A DNA stretch of 64,000 nucleotides from Mesorhizobium koreense (GTDB taxonomy: Bacteria > Pseudomonadota > Alphaproteobacteria > Rhizobiales > Rhizobiaceae), in contig NZ_CP134228.1 in NCBI RefSeq assembly GCF_031656215.1, forward strand, positions 558,001 to 622,000, in the 5' to 3' direction. Within the stretch, counting starts at the first letter, position 1, and every line of letters begins with the position of its first letter. The notes beneath the pieces are model-generated. The model made no database searches, was not told where the DNA came from, and saw nothing but the letters and a program-made list of their open reading frames with translations. Positions 49,390 to 56,373 of the stretch are shown here, one piece after another. Both the position numbers and the translations under genes were made by a program.

Positions 49390-50207
49390 CTTCGCGCCTG
49401 CTGGACCGGATAGCGCTCTTCTTCGTAGCGCTGGTGATCGTTTCACCGGTGGTGCTTTTCTTCATCTGGATGCTGTCCCTGTCGCTGAAATTCGAGATCG
49501 ACAACGGCGCCTATCCGCCGATCCTCATACCGGACCGCTTTGCCTGGCAGAACTATGTCCAGGTGTTCCGCGAGAACGATTTCTTCCTGTATTTCCTGAA
49601 CTCCATCCTGGTGACGGGCTCCGCGACCATCCTGGCGCTGCTCGTCGGGGTGCCGGCCGGCTACGGCATCGCGCGGCTGAAGGCAGACAAGGCGGCCATC
49701 GTCGTCATGATCGCACGCATGACGCCGGGGCTCTCCTATCTGATCCCGCTTTTCCTGCTCTTCCAGTGGATCGGGCTGGTTGGAACGATCTGGCCCCAGG
49801 TCATCATCCACCTCGTCGTCACCGTGCCGATCGTAGTGTGGGTGATGATCGGTTACTTCGAGGCGACGCCCATCGAACTGGAGGAGGCAGCCAGCATCGA
49901 CGGGGCAAACTCCTGGCAGATTTTCCGGCTGGTCGCCCTGCCGATCGCCAAGCCCGGGATCGTCGTGGCGCTGATCCTGGCCGTGATCTTTTCCTGGAAC
50001 AATTTCGTCTTCGGCATCGTTCTCGCCAACCATGAGACACGCACGCTGCCGGTTGCCGTCTACAACATGCTTTCCTACGAACAGGTGAGCTGGGGGCCGC
50101 TATCGGCAGCCGCGCTGGTGGTGACGGCGCCCGTACTGATCCTCACCCTTTTTGCACAGAGGCAGATCGTGGAAGGCCTTACCGCCGGAGCGGTCAAGGG
50201 CGGATGA
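49386..50207 (+). CDS. sugar ABC transporter permease 2 (CUT1, MalG/UgpE type)
   Basis: A 273-residue permease with six helices. The EAA loop reads PIELEEAASIDGANSWQIFR (about residue 160), followed by LPIAKPGIVVALILAVIFSWNNF. It begins inside the stop of permease 1. The operon then ends: no ATP-binding subunit follows, and the next 400 bases hold the metE promoter and riboswitch. The ATPase must be encoded elsewhere or shared. Confidence 0.93.
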   Translation: MTSRLLDRIALFFVALVIVSPVVLFFIWMLSLSLKFEIDNGAYPPILIPDRFAWQNYVQVFRENDFFLYFLNSILVTGSATILALLVGVPAGYGIARLKADKAAIVVMIARMTPGLSYLIPLFLLFQWIGLVGTIWPQVIIHLVVTVPIVVWVMIGYFEATPIELEEAASIDGANSWQIFRLVALPIAKPGIVVALILAVIFSWNNFVFGIVLANHETRTLPVAVYNMLSYEQVSWGPLSAAALVVTAPVLILTLFAQRQIVEGLTAGAVKGG

Positions 50208-50264
50208 GGACGAGATCCGGCCGGTGCCGCTTTCCTTGAAGACACCAGATAGCGAAGACGTAAC

Positions 50265-50286
50265 GATATAAACATCTCTTTATATC
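50265..50286. promoter_or_regulatory. AT-rich palindrome upstream of the metE promoter
   Basis: GATATAAA (50265-50272) and TTTATATC (50279-50286) are perfect inverted repeats around CATCTC, just upstream of the metE -35 box and far AT-richer than the surroundings. Such ATATAAA/TTTATAT sites resemble those of ArsR-type methionine-cycle regulators (SahR-like) in alphaproteobacteria; the match is from memory and the binding protein is unknown. Confidence 0.5.
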
Positions 50287-50289
50287 CTC

Positions 50290-50317
50290 TTGACTCGGCC
50301 GGCGGCGCAAATATGAT
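50290..50317 (+). promoter_or_regulatory. metE promoter
   Basis: TTGACT (50290-50295), 16 bases, TATGAT (50312-50317). This would start RNA near 50324, right at the beginning of the cobalamin aptamer. Confidence 0.65.
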
Positions 50318-50510
50318 GGGCGTGCCAAGGTTCCTCCGGGTCAATCATCGTCCGGAGGCTAAGAGGGAAGCCGGTAACCCGCACGGAAGGCCGGCGCTGC
50401 CCCCGCAACTGTAGGCGGCGAGCCCAGCCCATTCATGTCACTGAGGCCGAACGGCTTCGGGAAGACGGGCCGAGGCGATGACCCGCGAGCCAGGAGACCT
50501 GCCGTGGCGC
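50318..50510 (+). promoter_or_regulatory. cobalamin riboswitch of metE
   Basis: The leader has the ordered elements of the B12 aptamer: TCCTCCGGG paired with TCCGGAGG (about 50331-50358), GGGAAGCCGGT, the core GCCGGCGCTGCCCCCGCAAC followed by TGTA (from 50390), and the B12 box AGCCAGGAGACCTGCC (50488-50503). It precedes metE by about 105 bases. In metE leaders, cobalamin binding represses this B12-independent enzyme so that MetH is used when the vitamin is available. Confidence 0.95.
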
Positions 50511-50615
50511 AAACAACGTCCACGGGCGGGGTGTCCGATGGCTGCGGTGTCTGTGGCCTCAGGGCCTGGTTCGCCGACATTCATCGCCACGCCGCCCCAG
50601 TTATCGGGGTATGGC

Positions 50616-52991
50616 ATGTCTATCGATCTGAAAGTTCCTGTCGCAACGCTTGGCTTTCCGCGGATTGGCCGCAGGCGTGAGCTCAAATTCGCATTGGAAT
50701 CCTACTGGTCCGACAAATCCTCTGCCGATGGCCTCCTCGCAATGGCGAAGAAGCTCCGTGCCGAAAACTGGATCGAGCAACGCGACCGGGGCGTGACGAA
50801 GATCCCGTCCAACGATTTCTCGCTTTACGACCACGTCCTCGACACGGCGGTCATGGTCGGCACGGTGCCGTCACGCTTCGGCTGGAAGGAAGGCCCGGTA
50901 TCGCTCGACACCTACTTTGCCATGGCGCGCGGCAGTGAAGGCGAAGCCGGAGGATGCGGCCATCCTGGCCACTTACATGGCGCTACCGCGCTGGAAATGA
51001 CAAAATGGTTCGACACCAATTACCACTATATGGTGCCGGAACTCTCCGACGATCAGGCGTTCGCGCTTTCTTCGACAAAGCCCGTGGACGAATTCCTCGA
51101 GGCGAAGGCGCTCGGTGTCCATACACGACCCGTCATCATCGGCCCCGTCACCTTCCTCAAACTGGCGAAATCGACGGCGGAAGGCTTCAATCCACTGGCC
51201 CTGCTGCCGAAGTTGATTCCCGTCTATGCGCAACTCCTCAGGAGGCTGGCCAGGGCCGGCGCCGATTGGGTGCAGATAGACGAGCCGGCGCTGGTGCTCG
51301 ACCTGATCCCGAACGAACAGGAAGCCTTCCGATTCGCCTATGGCAGGCTGGCCAAGGCCGCACCGGAACTGAAGATCATGCTTGCCACCTATTTCGGTGC
51401 CCTTGGAGACAATCTCGATACGGCGCTTTCGCTGCCCGTGGCGGGGCTGCACGTCGATCTCGTGCGCGCGGCCGAACAGTTGGAAGCGGTCGGCCGGCTC
51501 GCACGCAAGGAGATGGTGCTGTCGCTGGGTTTGATCGACGGCCGTAATGTGTGGCGTGCGAACCTGCCAGCGATGCTTGAGAAGATTCGGCCGATTGTCG
51601 CCGGCTGGCCGCCGGAGCGCATCGAGATCGCCCCGTCCTGCTCGCTCCTGCATGTGCCAATCGACCTCGAGCTGGAGACGGCGCTGGACGCGGACGTCAA
51701 ATCCTGGCTCGCTTTCGCCGTCCAGAAGGCCGACGAGCTGGTTGTCCTGTCGCGTGCACTCGCCGACGGGAAAAATGTCGTCGCGTCGCAACTGGGCGCC
51801 TCGGCCAGGGCCGCCGCCGCAAGGGCGGCATCTCTCAAGGTGCATGATCCGCTGGTCGAGGGCCGTATCGCGGCAATCACGGGGGACATGAGGCGCAGGC
51901 AAAGCGCATTCGTTGAACGTGCCGGAAAGCAGGACAAGCGACTGGGCCTTCCCCACTTCCCCACCACCACGATCGGTTCCTTTCCGCAGACACCGGGGGT
52001 TCGCAAGGCGCGTGCAGCGCATGCCAGGGGCGAACTGAGTTTCGTCGACTACGAATCCTTCCTGAAGAAAGAGACAGCCGCGGCGATCCGCTGGCAGGAG
52101 GGCCTCGGCCTGGACGTACTCGTCCATGGCGAATTCGAGCGCAACGACATGGTGCAATATTTCGGCGAGCAACTGTCCGGCTTCGCCTTCACCAGGCACG
52201 CCTGGGTGCAGAGCTACGGCTCCCGTTATGTGCGTCCGCCGATCATCTTCGGTGACGTCTCGCGCCCGAATCCCATGACGGTGCGTTGGTGGCGGCATGC
52301 CCAGTCGCTGACGGCGAAACCGGTGAAGGGAATGCTGACCGGTCCAGTGACGATCCTGAATTGGTCTTTCGTCCGTGACGACATCGCCCGTAGCGCCGTA
52401 TGCGAACAGATCGCTCTGGCCATCCGCGACGAGGTTTCCGATCTTGAAAAGGCGGGTGCCCGCATCATCCAGATCGATGAGGCCGCCTTGCGTGAGGGGT
52501 TGCCCCTGCGCAAGTCCGATTGGGCATCCTATCTCGAATGGGCGGTCGGATGCTTTCGCCTGGCGTCCACAGGTGTGGACGACGCAACGCAGATCCACAC
52601 CCATATGTGCTACTCCGAGTTCAACGATATTATCGATGCGATCGCGGCCATGGATGCCGACGTCATCTCCATCGAGACATCGCGGTCGCGCATGGAACTA
52701 CTCGATGCGTTCCGGAACTATCGCTATCCGAACGAGATCGGCCCGGGCGTCTATGATATCCACTCGCCCCGCGTTCCGCCGGTCGAGGAAATGCTCGACC
52801 TGCTGATCCTTGCCCGCCATCGGCTTTCCGACAGACAGCTCTGGGTCAACCCTGACTGCGGGTTGAAGACGCGCAAATGGGAAGAAGTGCGCCCGGCACT
52901 TCTCAATATGGTGGAAGCAGCAAGACAATTGAGAACACAAGCCAAATCGCCGACCGATGCACAGCGGGGAGAACGGAAGATCCATGCCTGA
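50616..52991 (+). CDS. metE: cobalamin-independent methionine synthase
   Basis: A 791-residue enzyme that moves the methyl group of 5-methyl-tetrahydropteroyltri-glutamate to homocysteine. The N-terminal barrel opens TLGFPRIGRRRELKFALESY; the C-terminal catalytic barrel opens LPHFPTTTIGSFPQTP. The zinc ligands are visible: H663 and C665 in HTHMCYSEFNDI, Glu in ISIETSRSR (about 687) and Cys in WVNPDCGLKTRKW (about 748). A Gly/His/Cys-rich stretch (SEGEAGGCGHPGHLHGA, residues about 106-122) replaces the short loop before ALEMTKWFDTNYHY. The start is ATG at 50616, since an ATG five bases earlier is out of frame. The stop overlaps the next start by eight bases. Confidence 0.96.
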   Translation: MSIDLKVPVATLGFPRIGRRRELKFALESYWSDKSSADGLLAMAKKLRAENWIEQRDRGVTKIPSNDFSLYDHVLDTAVMVGTVPSRFGWKEGPVSLDTYFAMARGSEGEAGGCGHPGHLHGATALEMTKWFDTNYHYMVPELSDDQAFALSSTKPVDEFLEAKALGVHTRPVIIGPVTFLKLAKSTAEGFNPLALLPKLIPVYAQLLRRLARAGADWVQIDEPALVLDLIPNEQEAFRFAYGRLAKAAPELKIMLATYFGALGDNLDTALSLPVAGLHVDLVRAAEQLEAVGRLARKEMVLSLGLIDGRNVWRANLPAMLEKIRPIVAGWPPERIEIAPSCSLLHVPIDLELETALDADVKSWLAFAVQKADELVVLSRALADGKNVVASQLGASARAAAARAASLKVHDPLVEGRIAAITGDMRRRQSAFVERAGKQDKRLGLPHFPTTTIGSFPQTPGVRKARAAHARGELSFVDYESFLKKETAAAIRWQEGLGLDVLVHGEFERNDMVQYFGEQLSGFAFTRHAWVQSYGSRYVRPPIIFGDVSRPNPMTVRWWRHAQSLTAKPVKGMLTGPVTILNWSFVRDDIARSAVCEQIALAIRDEVSDLEKAGARIIQIDEAALREGLPLRKSDWASYLEWAVGCFRLASTGVDDATQIHTHMCYSEFNDIIDAIAAMDADVISIETSRSRMELLDAFRNYRYPNEIGPGVYDIHSPRVPPVEEMLDLLILARHRLSDRQLWVNPDCGLKTRKWEEVRPALLNMVEAARQLRTQAKSPTDAQRGERKIHA

Positions 52992-53139
52992 AGCACCTCC
53001 CTTCCGGGCCGATAATGTCGGCTCGCTTCTTCGCCCGGCCGCCGTCAAGGCGGCCCGCAAGCGCTTCACCTCGACCGGGGAAGGCAATCTGATCCGCGAG
53101 GGCGACCAGAGGCGCCTGCAAGCCAGCCTCAGTACATGA
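52984..53139 (+). pseudogene. remnant of a second MetE-like (C-terminal domain) gene
   Basis: Starting inside the metE stop (ATGCCTGA), the frame reads MPEAPPFRADNVGSLLRP, then AAVKAARKRF, which is the typical opening of the roughly 370-residue MetE C-terminal-domain paralogues (methionine synthase II family). After about 30 residues the likeness fades and a stop comes at 53137, leaving 51 residues, without zinc ligands. The following 280 bases are occupied by an oppositely oriented small gene, so the rest was deleted. Originally the two genes were probably a translationally coupled, B12-riboswitch-controlled pair. Confidence 0.7.
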
Positions 53140-53145
53140 CGCTCC

Positions 53146-53418
53146 TCAGAGATTCCTCGAAGATCGTTGCCAGGCACCTTCGCCCGCGACAGCCACAAGC
53201 AGCATACGCAGGCAGTGAACGTCCGGATGGAAATTCACGCGCCGATCGATCAGTTCGATTTGCTGCCTGGCCGCAGCTTCGATGTCCACGTCAGGCGGCA
53301 ATGACAGCAGCCAGTCGGCGAACACCTCCTCGGGCGGCGGCAGCGGCGATATCCGGGCCATGGTTGCCCGGTCGATCCAGTGGCCGCGCGTAACGAGTTC
53401 TTCGCGACGGCGCCTCAT
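53146..53418 (-). CDS. small protein of unknown function in the Rieske operon
   Basis: A 90-residue protein of no recognised family. It is basic at the start (MRRRREELVTRGHW), has an amphipathic middle (PPPEEVFADWLLSLPPDVDI) and ends EGAWQRSSRNL. Its ATG overlaps the reductase stop as ATGA, so it is translated with the oxygenase operon, which speaks for a real gene. No Cys cluster or membrane helix is present. It may be an accessory or assembly protein, or one involved in substrate use; the sequence alone does not decide. It ends six bases from the converging MetE remnant. Confidence 0.68.
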   Translation of the reverse strand: MRRRREELVTRGHWIDRATMARISPLPPPEEVFADWLLSLPPDVDIEAAARQQIELIDRRVNFHPDVHCLRMLLVAVAGEGAWQRSSRNL

Positions 53419-54527
53419 GCTTCGATCTCGATCGGCGTAAGAGGCCTGGAACAGCAGCAGAGAATATAGCCCTCGGCGATCTCCTCATCGAGAATGCCGC
53501 CATTGTGGCTCATCTCGACCTCGCCGGAGAGCTTCCTCGTCTTGCAGGTGCCGCACAGGCCGAACTCGCAGGCGGCGGAAATGCGCACGCCGGCGCCGCG
53601 TGCGGCCTGAAGCACGGTCTGCCCGGGAAGGCACTGCGCCTCGACGTCGGAGGCGGCGAAACGGATTGCCACTGCCTCCCGGGTCGGAGCTTCCTGCGCA
53701 TCGGCCGACGGTTCGTCCGAAAACGGCGGCGATACCGCCATCGCCGCTGGCCTGCCGAAACTCTCCTCATGATAATGGGCCATATCGAAGCCCGCGGTTT
53801 CCAGCATGTCGCGCACGGAACGCATGAAGGGCTCCGGCCCGCAACAGAAGATCTCCCGGTCCGGAAAATCGGCGACCAGCAGCGGCAGCAGTCTGTCGTC
53901 GATGCGGCCGCGGTGACCGAAGGACTTTTCGTTTCCCGAACGCTCCTCGACCAGGAAGTCGAGTGACAGGCCCGGCATGCGGTTGCCGAGCAGTTCGAGT
54001 TCCCTGCGGAAGATCACATCTTGCGGCCGTCTTGTGCAATTGACGAAGGCGACGTCCGTCCACGGCGCACAGTCGGAGAACCATCGCAGCATCGACATCA
54101 TCGGTGTGATGCCGGAGCCGGCCGAGAGAAAGAGATATTTCGCCGCCGGATGATCATGATGCGAGAAGTCGCCGGCCGGACCATAGGCCTTGACATGATC
54201 GCCGACCCTCAGGTTCTCGAACATCCAGCGCGTGCCGACACTGTCCGGCTGCGCCTTCACCGTCACGGCGACCGAGAAGGGTCGCGACGGAGAGGACGAC
54301 AGCGTGTAGCTGCGCATCAGCGGCTCTTCTCCAAGAGGCAGTTCCAGCGTCACGAACTGGCCGGGCTTGTAGCGGAACCAGGTTTGCGCATCCGAACGGA
54401 AGGCGAAAGTCTTCACTTCCGGCGCCTCGTCGGCGATGCCGATCACCTCCAGCACCTGAAGCCGATCGTCCCACGGCGTCATCTCGTCTAGATGGCGATA
54501 AAGGGAAAGCTCTGTCATGGCGTTCAT
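53415..54527 (-). CDS. flavin/2Fe-2S oxidoreductase partner of a Rieske oxygenase (GbcB-like)
   Basis: A 370-residue electron-transfer protein. The FAD domain has RSYTLSSSPS (about residue 90) and the NAD domain GSGITPMMSMLRW (about 140), then CCGPEPFMR (about 250). A linker of about 45 residues leads to a C-terminal plant-type ferredoxin with CEFGLCGTCKTRKLSG, then CCCSRP. This order (reductase then ferredoxin) is the class IA-like partner of Rieske oxygenases, as in GbcB of glycine betaine demethylation. The start is ATG at 54527 behind GAGGAGG, 10 bases after the oxygenase stop. It shares the B12-controlled transcript. Confidence 0.92.
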   Translation of the reverse strand: MNAMTELSLYRHLDEMTPWDDRLQVLEVIGIADEAPEVKTFAFRSDAQTWFRYKPGQFVTLELPLGEEPLMRSYTLSSSPSRPFSVAVTVKAQPDSVGTRWMFENLRVGDHVKAYGPAGDFSHHDHPAAKYLFLSAGSGITPMMSMLRWFSDCAPWTDVAFVNCTRRPQDVIFRRELELLGNRMPGLSLDFLVEERSGNEKSFGHRGRIDDRLLPLLVADFPDREIFCCGPEPFMRSVRDMLETAGFDMAHYHEESFGRPAAMAVSPPFSDEPSADAQEAPTREAVAIRFAASDVEAQCLPGQTVLQAARGAGVRISAACEFGLCGTCKTRKLSGEVEMSHNGGILDEEIAEGYILCCCSRPLTPIEIEA

Positions 54528-54537
54528 GTCCGCCTCC

Positions 54538-55785
54538 TCAAGCGACGGAACGAAGTGCCGGCTCCGCGCCCTCGGCCAGCCGCCGCTCCATGAAGCCCGC
54601 ATACCAGTCGACGAACTGGATCACGCCGCCCTCATGCAGTTCCGAATAGGGTCCCGGCTCATAGGCCGGCGACTTGATGCCGAAGGCGTTCTCCTCCACG
54701 ATGCGCCGGTCCTCGTCATTGGTCATCGCCCAGACATGGGTGAGTTCGTCGACGGTGTAATCGACACCCTCGACCGCATCCTTGTGGACCAGCCATTTGG
54801 TCGTCACCGCCGTTTCCGTGGCGCTGATCGGCAGGACACGAAAGGTGGTCGCATGATCGACCAGGACGTGGTTCCACGTCGTCGGATAGTGGTAGAGCAT
54901 GAGCGTGCCGATGCGGTCGGCCGAAACGGCATCGGACAGGTTCCTATGCACGGCCGGCTTGCCGCTCATCGTGTAGGAGACCGCGTTCCTTAGAAGCGGC
55001 GCACGCACGGCCCGATACTGGCCGGCCTCGTCGATGCGGAAGCGTGACGGCAGGCCTGCCCTCTCGCAGTGCGCCCAGTGCTCCAGCATTTCCGGATCGC
55101 TGTCGACGCTCGGCACGCCGGTGATGGTCGGCGCTTCCGGGAAAGTCTTGCAGAGTTCCGGGTGGTTCGCGGCGCAGTGATAGCACTCGCGGTTGTTTTC
55201 CCAGACCAGCTTCCAGTTGCCCTTCTCGATGATCGTCGTCTCGTGCGCGACCTTGGCCTCGGCAAGGTCATGCGGCGCGAAATAGGGCTCCATCAGCGTG
55301 CGGAACGGCGCGAAATCGGCAGGCTCGTCCGCAAGACAGATGAAGATGTAGCCGGCGACGCTCTCGCAGGCGATCGGCTTCATGCCGAAATCCGCCTTGC
55401 AGAAGCCGTCCGCCATCTGGCGCGCGAAAATCAGCGATCCGTCGAGGTCGTAGGTCCACTGATGATAGGGGCAGACCAGCCGTGCTGAACTCCCACGCTC
55501 CGCCGTGCATACCCGGCTGCCGCGATGGCGACAGGTGTTGTGCAGGGCGCGGATGGCGCCGTCGCGCCCGCGCACCACGACAATCGGATAGTCGCCTACC
55601 TGTAAGGTGAAGTAGCTGCCCGGCCTGGCGATCTCGCAATCATGGCCGACGAACAGCCAGTCGCGATACCAGATCAGTTCCATGTCCAGCCGAAAGAATT
55701 CCGGGTCGATGTAGAAGGGTTGTTGAAGGGAAAACCCTTGCCGGCGGCTGCCAAGCAGCCTCGGCATTTCGTTGCGCGCGTCCAT
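54538..55785 (-). CDS. Rieske non-haem iron oxygenase (GbcA/quaternary-amine type)
   Basis: A 415-residue alpha subunit. The Rieske cluster ligands are C85 and H87 (CRHRGSRVC) and C105 and H108 (CPYHQW). The catalytic domain has NWKLVWENNRECYHCAANH with iron His203 and His208. Residue 200 is Glu where classical dioxygenases have the bridging Asp; quaternary-ammonium oxygenases such as CntA use Glu. The LCKTFPEAPT stretch also resembles glycine betaine and stachydrine demethylases. It would release formaldehyde from an N-methyl group, using the reductase downstream. ATG at 55785 behind GCGAGGACGG. A cobalamin riboswitch precedes it. Substrate inferred. Confidence 0.9.
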   Translation of the reverse strand: MDARNEMPRLLGSRRQGFSLQQPFYIDPEFFRLDMELIWYRDWLFVGHDCEIARPGSYFTLQVGDYPIVVVRGRDGAIRALHNTCRHRGSRVCTAERGSSARLVCPYHQWTYDLDGSLIFARQMADGFCKADFGMKPIACESVAGYIFICLADEPADFAPFRTLMEPYFAPHDLAEAKVAHETTIIEKGNWKLVWENNRECYHCAANHPELCKTFPEAPTITGVPSVDSDPEMLEHWAHCERAGLPSRFRIDEAGQYRAVRAPLLRNAVSYTMSGKPAVHRNLSDAVSADRIGTLMLYHYPTTWNHVLVDHATTFRVLPISATETAVTTKWLVHKDAVEGVDYTVDELTHVWAMTNDEDRRIVEENAFGIKSPAYEPGPYSELHEGGVIQFVDWYAGFMERRLAEGAEPALRSVA

Positions 55786-55904
55786 GTCCGTCCTCGCAAT
55801 TGGCACAAGGACTGAACTTGGTGGTGATGGAGGGGTGGATGGCCACGGGCACGACCGCCCGGAACGCTCCGCCTCTTGACCGCCCACCGCGATCAGTCGG
55901 TTTC

Positions 55905-56095
55905 AACATGTTCCAGGCTGGTTTCCGGACTCCGGAGCTGGCCTTGTCAGGCCTTCCCGACGCCTTCCCGGATCATTCGGATCCAGTGGCATTCGTCGGG
56001 GTTTTTCGCTCCGCTACCGTTGCGGGGGCAGCGCCGGCATCAACCGGCTTCCCAATTCTCCCTCCGGCCACAAGCCGGAGAGCACCTCGAACAAA
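55905..56095 (-). promoter_or_regulatory. cobalamin riboswitch of the Rieske oxygenase operon
   Basis: Read on the minus strand, the region has TCTCCGGCTTGTGGCCGGAG (from 56080), GGGAAGCCGGTTGATGCCGG continuing CGCTGCCCCCGCAACGGTAG (about 56050-56013), a variable arm, and the B12 box AGTCCGGAAACCAGCC (55931-55916). These are the same ordered elements as in the metE leader. It ends about 120 bases before the oxygenase start. The box differs at a few positions from the common form (CCGGAAACCAGCC in place of CAGGAGACCTGCC) but pairing positions are kept. Cobalamin is expected to switch the operon off. Confidence 0.9.
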
Positions 56096-56373
56096 TCCAT
56101 CACATCATGGAACGGCCTGGTGCAAGGTCGTGAAAGCGACACGCGCCGGGTGCGAAGGCGACAATCATATTCTCAGTCACGGGCGAGAGCACCGAGATCG
56201 CCATGATCTTGTTTCGTCCTCCTCGTTTCCCGGAGTGCAAGTTAATTCCCGGCCATTGGAATCGAGGCTGCTTTCTATCGCTCGGAAACGGATCGACCAG
56301 GCGCAGTCTCGCTCGACCCTCGGGCAAGAAGCCAATACGCTATATCGACCGTCCTGGCGGAAGGGGTCGGAGA
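56096..56373. other. intergenic region upstream of the Rieske riboswitch
   Basis: These 278 bases separate the oxygenase leader from the 3' end of the GGDEF-EAL gene, both leftward. The operon promoter should lie just upstream of 56100. A 34-codon minus-strand frame (ATG at 56204, MAISVLSPVTENMIVAFAPG, stop at 56100) ends exactly where the aptamer begins and has GAGGAGG 13 bases before its ATG; its coding status is doubtful. Nothing else was seen. Confidence 0.45.
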
